Below, piece after piece: positions 11,688 to 22,882 of a stretch of DNA of 64,000 nucleotides (position 1 is its first letter; the number at the start of each line of letters is the position of its first letter). The stretch is from positions 29,513,792 through 29,577,791 of the forward strand of contig JAVLUZ010000154.1 of assembly GCA_036768485.1 (NCBI GenBank), given 5' to 3'. Origin of the DNA: Mermis nigrescens (taxonomy: Eukaryota; Nematoda; Enoplea; Mermithida; Mermithidae). Below the pieces are notes generated by a model, which was not told where the DNA came from, did not search any database, and was given only the letters and a program-made list of their open reading frames with translations. The translations under genes and the position numbers were made by a program.

Positions 11688-11927
11688 CATACCTGGGCCC
11701 TGGGCGTAGGGGCTTTGGGGGTAACCCCCCAGAAACCAAAAGATCCCCCAAAATTCAATCTTTGAATTTTTTTTTGTTTTTTCGCAATTTTGATGCCAAT
11801 GGATAGTGTTTGATGAGAAACGTTGAAATGGTGTTTTTCGCCATACCACAATATTTTGACCCATTTTTTGACCTTTGAAAAAATTTTGCACCCCCCCCCC
11901 AAGACCTTTGGGGGCGCACACCCTATG
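11688..11927 (-). mobile_element. MITE family hAT-M1 in the DIMT1 intron
   Basis: Reverse-oriented copy beginning CATACCTGGGCCCTGGGCG and ending GCGCACACCCTATG. Near-perfect target duplication GTCCCCAT / TCCCCCAT (11680-11687 and 11928-11935). The hallmark GATGCCAATGGATAGTG and long C-tracts are present. Confidence 0.75.
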
Positions 11928-12370
11928 TCCCCCATCCCCCAAAATCACAAAATGTTTCACTTTTCCCGATTTTTGAAAAAATTAGCCTTTAGATTTTTTA
12001 GCCGTTTTCTTCCAAAAATTGTAGGTCATTCACCTCCCCCCCCCCCCTTTAAATGGTCGGGGACCCTAATTTAAAATTTCGAGCCGTTATACGGTTGCAC
12101 ACATATGTACCTGAGCAGCAGCCGAATTCAGCGGGGCCAGGGTGGTGTCCGACCGGCAAAAATACCAAATTCAATTCTAAGTGTCTATCGACTTTCGGGG
12201 AAGTCTAAGGGATTCTGAGGTCTAACCAGACGTTGGTGTGAGGGAGTGGAGAGGTTTTGCACCCCGAGTTGATAAATCACTAGCAGATTATTCTGCACTC
12301 CTATAATTCTATTTTTTAATAGCATTTTTGACGATTTCATCCAACCCGCTAAGATTTTCTTGCTGCCCAT

Positions 12371-13548
12371 TAGGGATGTTCCACTTCCAGGTTTTTCAAA
12401 ATTAGGTTCCGCTTCTTGATAAAGCAAGAACTGGTTCCCGGTTCTTGCGTAAGTTGGAAAAGCAGGTTCAGGTTCCGGTTCAAGTTCTTCAACTAGAGAG
12501 CCGTCGGTTCGATTCCGGTTCTCGCTTCCTGTGTTAAAGTATGTACGCTCTTGATAGCCTGACATCACGGGAACATATGACGATATAATCGAGAGGTAAA
12601 TTATTCAGGAAGTCGTTTCAATCTGGCAACTACACCTTCAAACAAGTTTTACGTCTAGTTGACAATTTACTTATAAATCACTGAATATTATCCTTGTGTT
12701 TCTTAAATAAAATTTTATATCATGTCGGCTTTGTCTGTACAATCTTCTAAATTTCAGTTGAATACAATATTTCAGCTGTTCTTTTCTTATTAGAATTCGT
12801 AAAATTGGCGTATTTGTTATCCTATCCTAAAACCATCTGCCGTCGTCATTTGATTTGATAACTGTGATATTTATATGTTATTTACCATACATGATCTTGG
12901 GGGGGGTTTGGGGAGGTTTTCACCCCCACATCATTTTTCACCCCCCGCAAAAAATTTTTCACCCCCCCCCAGAATTGGCGATTTTTCAAAAGTTTCCTAA
13001 ACTTACCTGAAAATTGGTAGAAAAAGTGTCTTTTTAAGGGTTTTTGGCTATCTATTTGCTCAAAATCGCCAAATTTTCGGCGCTTCGCGCCATATATTCA
13101 TGTTTTAAGCGATATATTGGTCAACTTATTCGACTTTTTTTCGAAATTTTTTTCATGATTTTATGCTCTAGAAGGATAGAGTATCGTCAGAAACGCCAAA
13201 AAACGATGTTTTTAACGCATACCGACCATTTTTGGGCCCAGCACTTTAGGTTTTCACTTACCCCCAGAATTCCCATGCTGTGCATGTATGTTATTTACTC
13301 ATTCATATTTTTTAGGCTCCAGTATTTTTAAAATATAATTTAGCCGGAACAGAATTTGCATACTAAGTTTTAATCTGTAAACTTTTGGGTAATAAAAGAT
13401 TGCATCGCTGCTTCATGTCTTCAATAAATTTTATGAGTTCGATTTTTTACTCTACTTTTAAAAACCGATAAGCGACTATAATAAAGATCGGTTCCGGTTC
13501 TTAAAAAAATGGTCGGTTCCAGCCGGTTCCGTTTAATCGGCATCCCTA
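12371..13548. mobile_element. hAT-like element with GGTTCC arrays
   Basis: Ends TAGGGATGTTCC and its inverted partner GGCATCCCTA. Flanking 8-mers CTGCCCAT (12363-12370) and CAGCCCAT (13549-13556) match at 7 of 8 positions, as expected for hAT. Arrays of GGTTCCGGTTC-like units sit inside both ends (12400-12535 and 13488-13532). It is inserted in an older hAT-M1 copy and carries a hAT-M3 element. No transposase was seen. Confidence 0.75.
12886..13290. mobile_element. MITE family hAT-M3 carrying the GGCGCTTCGCGCC palindrome
   Basis: 405 bp, ends CATACATGATC and (read inward) CATACATGCACAGC, with a perfect 8-bp target duplication TTATTTAC (12878-12885 and 13291-13298). The palindrome GGCGCTTCGCGCC lies near its centre (13079-13091), which ties the scattered palindromes elsewhere in the left third of the window to this family and its relatives. 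Confidence 0.8.
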
Positions 13549-14413
13549 CAGCCCATGTATGGTTGAATGCCTCAAAGATTAGGATTTTTCAGACACTCCT
13601 ACAAAGTACTGTTTTGAGCGTTTTTTATGTAGCTACATATCTGCTTGCTCAAACTTGTCAAACCACGTATTCTTTATATTTTATTAAATTATTCGATCTC
13701 ATATTTCTTAAATTTTTCAAATGCTTCTATAATCTGGAAAGATTTAAATCGTCAACAATACAGAAATATTCTGTTTTGTCGTGTATCCACCGTTTGAGTC
13801 CAAAAAAGGCACTCAAATTTCACACCCTATAAAATTCCATGCAATACATGTCTGTCGTCCATTCCCCAATAGCTAGATTTTTCAATTTTTCTGACAAATG
13901 TTGCGTATTTTAAACCATTTTTAGAGGCTTTTGTTGCAATTTTTGCTTCGCCAATATGAGACAATTTACGCTTGCCACTGTCGCCAATTACCTTCTCTTG
14001 AAATATTGGTTTTTTTTAGTAGAAAACGTAGTCGTAGTATCACATAGGCAAATTACAAGGTTGCGTACGTAGCCGTAGTAGATGGGCAACAAGAAATTCT
14101 AAGGGGTCTGGTTGGATAAAATCGCCAAAAATCGTCAAAAATGTTACTCAAAATAGAATGCAGGGTCTACAGTAATCTGCGGTTTTTTCGACTTCTGCGA
14201 GGAGATGTGAAATCCAACCCTTACCCCACGCCGCGCATGATTGCAACCAGTTTGGAGGATGAGGTTGCACATCAACAACGTTTTTCTAAATTTTTAATAT
14301 TTTTAATTTGATTTTCAGTTCAACTTTTGAAATATAAATATAATGCAGCGTGGTCATCATTATATTCATAGCGTATTCAGGTAGGAATGATCTTTAACTC
14401 CGAGCTATTTTTA

Positions 14414-14978
<565 letters not shown>

Positions 14979-15221
14979 TATTAATTACACTAAACCTTTC
15001 GTCTTACGTGTCTTCTTTTGTCTTCTTTAAAAAAAATGTAAGAAAAAATAAAGCAAAATTTAAAAATAAAAATAAATAAATGATACAAATAAAACTTTAA
15101 GGACCTGAGATGTAGTTACAAGTAAAGGTAATTATGCGCTTTATGGCCTATCGAATTTTTTTCCAAGTTTTTCAACAATAGGCTATATATATACAGAGCT
15201 TTTCGAAAGAGCAAATAACAT

Positions 15222-15300
15222 GCAGATGTCAGGTTTCGATCCTCAGACCTCTCGTTCTACAGCGCATTGAATTCACCACTCAGCAATGTCTCCTGATTTT
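15222..15300 (-). repeat. tRNA-derived sequence (SINE head or tRNA relic)
   Basis: On the minus strand TTGCTGAGTGGT (A-box-like) is followed 44 nt later by GGATCGAAACC (B-box with one mismatch), the spacing of a real tRNA. Acceptor-stem pairing is poor (about 4 of 7), so it is a relic or SINE head and not a functional tRNA. Confidence 0.45.
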
Positions 15301-15484
15301 GAGAGTAAGTAACAAAGTTATAAGTGAAGCATATAGTTTTCCATGGGCGACGTCTCACAAACAACATAAAAAAGCTGGAAAACGATATATTAAGTTCAAA
15401 TTCTATCTAATAAGTGGTAGAAAGGCGAAATATATTTGTGACATTTAAGACATTTTCTGTATGAACACAGATCGACCAGGGAAG
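15301..15484. other. Non-coding interval
   Basis: AT-rich sequence with no recognised feature. Confidence 0.4.
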
Positions 15485-15630
15485 TTTCTGGGTTAGTTGA
15501 GCATTCAGATTGGTGCCTGACATGAGCTAAGCCTAAGGCATAAATGGGGCAGAAATTGCTCCGCTTGCTCCACAATTGCTCCCCATTCATCTCTGACTTA
15601 GCCGATGCGCTGGCACCAATGTGAATTTTC
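15485..15630. repeat. Short foldback element, CTAAGCCTAAGG family
   Basis: Arms ATTCAGATTGGTGCC and GGCACCAATGTGAAT face each other. Inner arms TGAGCTAAGCC and GACTTAGCCGATGC and a TTGCTCC-rich loop lie between them. Relatives occur at 4537-4590, 16978-17118 and 19593-19728. Confidence 0.55.
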
Positions 15631-16162
15631 TAAAAGCCTAAGTCTAGGACATTGGTAACAACAACCCAATTTTTCGAAAACCAGAAAAATTGAACGTATA
15701 AAAATTAGACATCCACATCCAATGGTTGTCTATTCAAAGTTCGGTAAATACCTACATATTCAAAATTTTTTTCGAAGAAATTTTGATGGGGCAGACAAAA
15801 TTATAAGACCCCATTCTAAAAAAAGTTACTTGAAAGACCCTCAAAATAATGATTAAACGGACTTTCTCAAAAAACACACCCTACGAATGATTTAAATTTT
15901 AAACATTAAAATTAAGCACACCCTCAAAATAATGATTTAAATTAATGCCATAAAGTGTACAAGTGCCCAAGCAAACGCTAAACTCACATAAAATACAATG
16001 AGATTACGCATGGGCTTTTATTATTTATTATTTTATTATTTATTTTTTATATTTTTTCTTTCTGTTTTGCTTTTATCCTTAGGCTTAGGATAGGCGGCAA
16101 GCCAGCATTAGTTTCTTAAGATTGTTGCAGATACGGGCCTGGTCGGGTAAGTTAGTATCTAT
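15631..16162. other. Non-coding interval
   Basis: Includes a run of TTATTTATTATTTTATT (about 16018-16050) and a CTTAGGCTTAGG fragment of the hairpin family (16079-16090). A short imperfect duplication involving ACACCCTCAAAATAATGATT occurs at 15837 and 15917. No gene. Confidence 0.4.
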
Positions 16163-16588
16163 CAGTGTTTTGTACAAGGTCCGTTTGTACATGTACAAAG
16201 ATATTCCCCCAAAATCTTTGTAAATTTTTTACACACACAAATTTTAGATACTATCATATGGTACAGTAGCGATTTTAGTGTGGTAAAAACCGAGTTGTTC
16301 GACCTTTAGTAGTGCAATTTAGCTAATTTCTGAGTCTCTGAGAGCAAAAATCTCTAAGAATCGTCTTAAAATGGCGCGAAGCGCCGAAAAAATTGAAGTT
16401 TTTCCCTTCAAAATGAAATTTCTGCCATTATAAAGATATATAGCACACACAATTGCTCATTTCGTCTAAAATTTTGCAAATTTTTTTGCAATTCTTGTCT
16501 CCCGGAAAATCTTTGCGCATGTAAAAGAGCGATAACGAAAAGTCTTTGTACGTCAGGAAAAATCTTTGTCGGATACAAAAAAACCGTG
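16163..16588 (-). mobile_element. MITE family hAT-M2, reverse copy
   Basis: 426 bp from CAGTGTTTTGTACAAGG to ACAAAAAAACCGTG. Target duplications GTATCTAT and GTATTTAT (7 of 8) lie at 16155-16162 and 16589-16596. It contains GGCGCGAAGCGCC at 16373-16385 and the ATATATAGCAC block shared with the other two copies. Confidence 0.7.
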
Positions 16589-16977
16589 GTATTTATACTA
16601 AATTTCAGTGCAATTGGAAAGGTCGAAGTAAAGTTTAAAAATAGATAAATCTAACTATGTTGCAGTCTCTGTTGTTCTTGCCAAGGGAAAGCTAAGAAAG
16701 ACTTTTGAGCTTATTCAAAAAATCGGCACTTTGCTTTTGGGAGATGCAGGAGAAATGTTTCCGAAGTTTGGATTTCCGAAAAATTGGAATCTTATTTTTG
16801 AATTTTTGACGTTTTCACTTTTCTAATGCTTGTCGAGAAAGCCTCTGATGGCTGGGCTTTGACTACATAACCCATGGAATTGGACGCTGTATACGAATCG
16901 ATATTTAATACTAGGCAAAAAATAAGCCAAAGTTAATGCGGGTTGCAAAAGATTCACTGGGCTGTTCTTACCAATAT
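16589..16977. other. Non-coding interval
   Basis: No recognised feature. Confidence 0.4.
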
Positions 16978-17118
16978 CATCGGCTTAGGCTTAGTTATGT
17001 GCATGCACATTGAAGCCAGCGCATGGGCTTAGCCTGAGATAAATGGATAAATAAAATAAATTGCTCAGCGGCGAAGCACTTTAAGCCTTATTTCTGCCTT
17101 AGACTAAGCTTATGTCTG
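16978..17118. repeat. Hairpin-family copy (CTTAGGCTTAG)
   Basis: CGGCTTAGGCTTAGTTATG at the left, GAAGCCAGCGCATGGGCTTAG in the middle and TGCCTTAGACTAAGC at the right. It shares building blocks with 15485-15630 and 19593-19728. Confidence 0.45.
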
Positions 17119-17163
17119 TAATATCACAATTCTCAGGGAATATCAAGAAACTCTCCTTATTGG

Positions 17164-17335
17164 TAGGGGTTTGCCGGGTACCCGGACCCGAATGGTCGGG
17201 TATCCGACCAAAATTTTGGACCCAGACCCGAGGTTGTCGAAACTTCGGACCAGGATCGGACCCTAGGTTGTTCAGAATTTCGGACCCAGGTCAGACCTCA
17301 GATGTATATATCGGGCCCGGGTCCGACCTGCAATT
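17164..17335 (+). mobile_element. hAT-like left end with GGACCCG arrays
   Basis: Starts TAGGGGTTTGCCGGGTACC, a hAT-type terminus, followed by about ten variants of GGACCCG / CGGGTCC. The opposite terminus was not found downstream, so the element is truncated or its right end is too diverged. Confidence 0.5.
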
Positions 17336-18298
17336 TTCTTTTAATTCCACAGAAATCGTGATTTTCTTGATAATTCATAAAATTTGCCCTTTCAAGCGTT
17401 TCTAGCTTAAAACTATCTTGAGGAGTGTCAAATTTTTGGCGCTTGGTGCCACGTACTCATTTTCTGACAAAATTTTTTTCAATTTATTCGCATTTTTTGT
17501 TAACTTTTCCCGGGATAAAGACTACAGATTCATGTGTTTGACACGTATCTAAGATTTTTCCGCCTAAACATAATTTTCAGTTTCTACCTCCAAGTTTCTT
17601 GAGCTATGCATGTCTGAACAGAACATCAAGATTTCAAGCATAAAAAGATAAAGAAGCCGAACTTTTTTGGGGTTTGCAACAGATATAATTCCTGTTTTCT
17701 CATCTTCAGAAAGCAACAAAATTGTTCTTGAAGCGAGAAAAATGTAGAAGATTAGGACCTTCGTGCCAAATTTTTATATCATATACATACTTCTTTTGCA
17801 TTGTTTGTCCTCGAAAAGGCTGCAAAATCAGATAAAAGTGTAAAAATGACAAAGAATGTAGCCGCATCACTCAACTTTTTACCATCGAAAGTTGTAGAAG
17901 TGATCCAAAAAGAGGAAATAAATTAAAAAAAGGTTTTGTATATGTAAAATCAAACATAAAACGCATTAAATACATTTCTACATTTTGTCGATTTCCCTTA
18001 GAAATATAATTACAGGTGGATACTGGGCTGCATTTTACAATAAACTGGAACTTGTGCATTCAGTTGATTGCAAATGCGTAATATGTACATTCATTGGCGT
18101 ACGAGAGGGGGCCCTTAGCTCAAAAATGATTTTGGTAAAGTTAGTTAATGCATAGAAAATAATAAAAATCAACAACTTTAATCGAAAATTCTCGAAGTTT
18201 TCGGCGCTTCAGCGCCTTAGGATCATTATTATAATTAATGTAGGCATAAGTTTGGCAATGAGAAACGTCATTTGCATTGCTTATTGACAGGTTTGAAT
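17336..18298. other. Non-coding interval
   Basis: Contains TTTTTGGCGCTTGGTGCCACG (about 17433-17453) and GGCGCTTCAGCGCC (18203-18216), both diverged versions of the hAT-M3 palindrome. No gene. Confidence 0.4.
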
Positions 18299-18345
18299 TT
18301 AATTAGCTCAACGGATAGAGCATGTTCGAGCGAGGTCAGAAAATA
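18299..18345 (+). repeat. tRNA A-box-like SINE fragment
   Basis: TTAGCTCAACGGATAGAGC matches the D-arm/A-box region of a tRNA, and CGAGCGAGGTC follows. No B box is present at the expected distance. Confidence 0.35.
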
Positions 18346-18360
18346 CTTTACTTGGTGACC

Positions 18361-18793
18361 CACGTTTTTGTATTAGGCAAAGATTTTTCCGATGTACAAA
18401 GACTTTTAGGCCGTTTTTGTACATGTACAAAGATTTTGGGAAGACAAAAACTGCAAAAAGGTCTAAAATTCACAAAAAACTAGGCGCTCCACGCCGAAAT
18501 GAGTAATTGTGTGTCCTATATATCTTAATAATACCGGAAATTGCATTTCGAAAGGAAAAATGTCAAATTTTTCGGTGCTTAACCGTTTCAAGACAATTCG
18601 TAATAATTGTTGCCCTCAGAAACCCAGAAAGTAGCTAAAATACACTACCAAAAGTCAAAGTACTCTGTTTTTACCACTATAGTCGCTACTGTACTGCATT
18701 ATAGTTCCCAAAATTTTTGTGTACAAAATGTACAAAGACTTTTAGGGACCATCTTTCTACATTTAAAAACGGACCTTGTACAAAAAAACACTG
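18361..18793 (+). mobile_element. MITE family hAT-M2, third copy
   Basis: Starts CACGTTTTTGTATTAGGC and ends TTGTACAAAAAAACACTG. The interior blocks TGTACATGTACAAAGATTTT, TGTCCTATATATCTT and CGCTACTGTACTG match the 9662 copy. No flanking duplication survives. Confidence 0.65.
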
Positions 18794-19592
18794 TTCGCAA
18801 AGTCATGTTTTCTACAATCTAAACGTGATTGTTTGATGAACAGTTTGCATGTTATTCACGTATCTAGTATTTCTGTCAGGTGTAAGCCCAAAAATTCATT
18901 GAATGTCAATATTTTGTGTTTAACAATCTTAAAAGCAAAAACAAGATCAGTGTGGATACAACGGAGTTCCGAGTCGTTCTAAGTTTAGGATGTTCAATCT
19001 TTCATCATACGATAAAGTAAATTGTGTATCTACATGTGAATCTGCATTCCGCTGTTTGAATCTTCAAATACATAGGTCGAGCGAGAAGAGGCTAATTAAC
19101 GAAACCCATAGCTTTTGTAATATTCATCATAGACGGATGAAATTTTTTCCGCGCTCTCGTTTAACATGTTTTAATTATTGAGCAAAAAAATCCGCTCTTT
19201 TGAAGTTTATTATATAGTATTCTGAAAGTACTATATTCTTAGCTTACTCTGCTACATTATTTGCAGTCACCGTTTTCTTTTTCCCAGCGATTTGGTTGAC
19301 ATTATAGACCGAACTCAAAATTTTTTTCCACTTCTTCCGACTATTTTCCACGTTTTTTTGGGAGGTCTAAAAACGTTTTAAAATAGAGCTCCTGTGTTGA
19401 AAAATCAGTGTTTTTAAGTAGAAAATTTTGACATTGGTGTAGCTGGTTCACATATGTATTAAGATAGCTACGTTATAAGTACGTATACAGCAAGTATTAT
19501 CCGGTGAAAGCTGCCACCTAACTGGTTTGATTTGAGTCAAGTCGAAAACAAATAAGGCAGTCATCAGATTTTTCCAGTAGATTCATGTGACA
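18794..19592. other. Non-coding interval
   Basis: AT-rich. The open frames at 18776-19181 look random. No recognised feature. Confidence 0.4.
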
Positions 19593-19728
19593 GACCAAAA
19601 TGTTGGTGCCAGCGTTTAAAATAAGCCTAAGCAATGGGATGCAACTCGCGTCACTCGCTTCGCTGGCTCCGCTCGATCGCATCCCATTACTCAGGCTTAT
19701 TTTAAACGCTGTCACCAACATTTTGGTC
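19593..19728. repeat. 136-bp near-perfect foldback
   Basis: The left arm (19593-19643) begins GACCAAAATGTTGGTGCC and runs into AATGGGATGC. The right arm (about 19678-19728) is its complement with few mismatches. The GC-richer loop, about 35 bases, holds CACTCGCTTCGCTGGCTCCG. It is the cleanest member of the short hairpin family. Confidence 0.75.
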
Positions 19729-19812
19729 AGTCCATGATACTAAGCCTAAGCCAAATCAGCTGGTAAACAAACAAAACATCACGAATAGCTTGCAATCTTT
19801 ATCGAAATTAAC

Positions 19813-19885
19813 CAGTGTTAGTCGATTGGTTATGGTTCTGGACTTAAGAGCAAGGGGTCCACGTTTCGAATCCGACTGCCAGCAA
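19813..19885 (+). repeat. tRNA-Leu-like SINE head
   Basis: TTAGTCGATTGGTTATGG resembles an A box. GGACTTAAGAGC resembles the anticodon arm of tRNA-Leu(TAA), and GTTTCGAATCC is a near-perfect B box. The acceptor stem does not pair, so it is a SINE or tRNA relic. Confidence 0.5.
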
Positions 19886-20162
19886 CTTTCTCTCGTTTCC
19901 TCAGATGCTATCGACCGCACATATACGCCCGTATAATATGACTATGTCAATACATATCGTGAACCAGCTACACGAATGCCAAAATTTTATGTACACATGC
20001 AATAGCGGTGATTGATGCACTTTTTGTATAAAAATTTCGCGCTCTACAAGAAATATCACGATCAGCATACGTTATTTATGTTGAAACTTGAATTTCCTTC
20101 CTTCAATAAAGCATTTTAGCCAATTCTGAAGTCGTTTTTGACAATTAAAACTATAATTTATC

Positions 20163-20560
20163 AAATGGCGCGAAGCGCCAGAAAAATTTTGAAATTTTAG
20201 CTCTCTAAATCATTTTTGCATTACAAAAACTGTGCAGAAGGTATGGATTTTCAATCGTAGTAGAGTTCCAGGACTAGATTATCGATAAAAATGCTGCAAT
20301 TGGCGCCGCGCGGCTTAAACATCAATAACAAGTAAGAATTAAATCAATTCGGCGAGAAGCGCCAAAATTTTTTTGTAGTTTCACTTCTCTAAAACGCATT
20401 TTTGCATTATAAAAACTAACTGAATCCGTGCAGAAGATGAGGATTCGTGGTGAAGTTCTAGACCAGATTGTCGATAAAAATGCTGCAATTGGCGCGGCTG
20501 AAGGGTTCAAAGTTTTGAAGTTTAAACTCTCTAAAACGCATTTTTAACATTACAAAAATT
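20163..20560. repeat. Two-and-a-half tandem units of about 180 bp
   Basis: Each unit starts with a GGCG..AAGCGCC palindrome (20167-20179 and about 20350-20362) and contains CTCTAAA(A)(C/T)(G/C)ATTTTTGCATTA. The blocks GTTC(C/T)AG(G/A)AC(T/C)AGATT and ATAAAAATGCTGCAATTGGCG follow. A third partial unit follows from about 20510. Confidence 0.65.
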
Positions 20561-20994
20561 TTCCACAAATGCCAACCAAGCCCGGAAATTTTTTCCATTT
20601 TCCAAAAATAATTACGGCACTGATTCGGTGCAGACCATACAGTAAACTAGATGTAGATTATATTTGTGCGAAAATATGTACCTGCTGTTTTCATCGACGA
20701 ATTTTTACAATTACAATAATACTTCATAGCAAATGGGGCGCTTCGCTGCCCCATCTGCTAGAGTTTTTGTAAACAAATAATATCTTGACCAGTAATTAGT
20801 ATAAAAAATGGAATGACTCTGCAATGGATCGGCGAGCGGTTTTTATATTTTTTATATCTAGCTGAGCTGCCCGGCGTTGCCCTGGCTGAACTTAGGCCTG
20901 ATAGCTGTATGGGATTGAGATGTCTCTTGTATTTTTTTCATTTTTCGGGACTTTTGATGTTTTGGGATATTTCTAAAAAAATTGTTGGTAAAAA
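20561..20994. other. Non-coding interval before copy A
   Basis: Holds a CTGCCCGGCGTTGCCCTGGC string at 20868-20887, a near-palindromic motif that also occurs in repeats of other invertebrates (general recollection). No gene. Confidence 0.35.
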
Positions 20995-21944
20995 TGTAGA
21001 GATGACTCTACACCCCATTTTCGTTGCGTTGGTTCAACGCGAAATTCCATTCGTTTTGTGCTATTTGGTACATACATGCCGATGACTGTTTGCCCTAGAT
21101 GCTCAATTTCGTGCTTAATTTCCATTTGCACGTACGCGACCACTCAGCGTAACGCTTTAGTGTGTCGCCCGGGACCACCTTCCCTTTTAAAATTATCATA
21201 TCTTCATTTCCTTTCCCACACATATTTTCAATAAAAAATCCGGGATAGGAAAATGGGCACTTTCGGGCTTAATGCGACTTGAGTACGAATTGGTATGTGT
21301 GCTATCATATCATACGTGTGTTAAAACTCCATATGTGTGTGTCTCATATTCGTGTCTATATCGTTTGTACATTCTTTACCGTAAGCTTTGCCCATAGGCC
21401 TATTGTTATTCTCGTAGATCCATTCCGCGTTTCTTTGTCCGCGTTTGATACGCCTCTTTTTTGTATCGTTTAAAACTGCGTGCGAGCGCAGTTTTGACGA
21501 TCATTCCGGCACTTTAAGAATTTTTCATTTTACATTGAGCTTTCCCAGTTTTTCGCCAGCTTGTATGCTGTGCCCGTTTTCTTTTCCGTGTGACGTATTT
21601 TTCCGCAGGTAGACTCCCAGTATTTTGCCCCTGCTGGCTGCAGGAAAATCTCGTCGTATTTTTCGTCGCGTAGTGGGCAGGTCTTTTTCGCCCTTGCGCA
21701 TTTACTGTTTTACTTGTGTGCCTTCCCGGCCATAGTTGTATGCCGTTGGCAGGCTACGTGCCCTCATAATTATAGTGTTTGTTTTAACCGATTAGCGTAA
21801 CACGACAGTCGGCAGCATGCACCTTCATGCTGTCGCGTTTTTAATTGCTTCATAATTTTCTGTCCAAAAATATTGTAAAAATTAATTATTTCATTAACGA
21901 TGATTTGGACTCAGCTTGGTTCCAATGTAAGCTCTACACTTACA
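20995..21944 (+). repeat. 5' LTR of copy A (950 bp)
   Basis: Starts TGTAGAGATGACTCTACACC and ends CTCTACACTTACA. It is collinear with the 3' LTR except for a deletion of about 300 bp near its 3' end (between GATGATTTGGACTC and CTCTACAC). The terminal TG...CA is present. Confidence 0.9.
21472..21495 (+). promoter_or_regulatory. Conserved LTR hairpin
   Basis: Perfect inverted repeat AAAACTGCG / CGCAGTTTT around a TGCGAG loop. It is conserved in the 3' LTR (33462-33485) and in the reversed LTR near 44912-44931. Its place inside the LTR suggests a transcript structure; the function is not shown. Confidence 0.6.
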
Positions 21945-21945
21945 T

Positions 21946-21963
21946 TGGAGGTCATTCACGACA
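21946..21963 (+). promoter_or_regulatory. Candidate primer-binding site
   Basis: TGGAGGTCATTCACGACA starts one base after the 5' LTR, and its TGG complements the CCA tail of a tRNA. The matching tRNA was not identified. Confidence 0.5.
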
Positions 21964-22035
21964 ACCGGCCGAGCTAACATCGTTTCATTTTCTGCCTAAA
22001 AATTTTCAAAAAATTTTTTCCACTTTGTGTAACCA

Positions 22036-22111
22036 TATTGTGTTCGTGTGCATTCTTAACATTTGACTGTTCGTGTGCATTTTTAACTCCATTGTGTTCG
22101 TGTGCATATTT
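22036..22111 (+). repeat. Leader triplication TGTTCGTGTGCAT
   Basis: Three tandem units of (A)TTG(T)GTTCGTGTGCATNTTTAAC type, spaced about 25 to 35 bases apart in the untranslated leader between the primer site and gag. Confidence 0.6.
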
Positions 22112-22620
22112 TTCTTGGTCGAGATTGGGGTTGTGACATAAATTTTTGTCCTGATCTTAATCTCAATTTGTCTGTCATGCCAGGCAAAAAACTAGCAGGA
22201 AAAATGACCAAAACTGGGAGAAAAACCCCAGATAAGTCGTCTAAGCAGGCTAATACTCTAAATCATCTAGAAATGTGTCAAATGACTCAGATTCAAATAA
22301 TAGCGCCAGTGCACAAAATCGTGCAAGCGCAGACAGCGTTGTGAATACAAATCAAACGCTAGGTGTCCAAACTCAGGACAACAGTGTTGACTCTCCGATA
22401 GATAATCAAGTTGCAAATGATGACAATATCACTCTTCGTCAGATTTTGAACAAAACGACGATTCCAAATCGCTAAAGATCGGTTTCCGACACAAATGTGA
22501 ATCGGATAACCGAAAATGGCATTCCAAATAATCTCTTGAATGCTATGTTCGCGCATATGCAAGATTTGGAAAATCGGCTTGAACGTATAGCCGTTGAACA
22601 TGTGCATGCACAGTTGCAAA

Positions 22621-22882
22621 CATACGTGGGCAGCAAGAAAATTCTGGGGGGTCCAAGATTTTTGAAGGTCAAAAAATGGCCTTAAAATGGTGATATGGCG
22701 ATAAAAACACCATTTTTCGACGTTTCTCATCAAGCACTATCCATTGGCATCAAAAAATTGCGAAAAAAACGAAAAAAATTTTCAAAAATTGATTTCTGGG
22801 GGGGGGTCTTTTGATTTCTGGGGGGGTCTTTTGGTTTTCTGGGGGGGGGTCCAGACCCCCCAGATCCCCACGCCCATGTGTG
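22621..22882 (+). mobile_element. MITE family hAT-M1 inserted in gag
   Basis: 262 bp from CATACGTGGGCAGCAAG to CACGCCCATGTGTG with a perfect 8-bp duplication GTTGCAAA (22613-22620 and 22883-22890). The net gain of 270 bp keeps the gag frame, but the MITE itself has an in-frame stop (about 22683). Confidence 0.92.

Noticed and set aside
15222..15300. Functional tRNA gene
   Set aside because: A and B boxes are spaced correctly but the acceptor stem pairs poorly.
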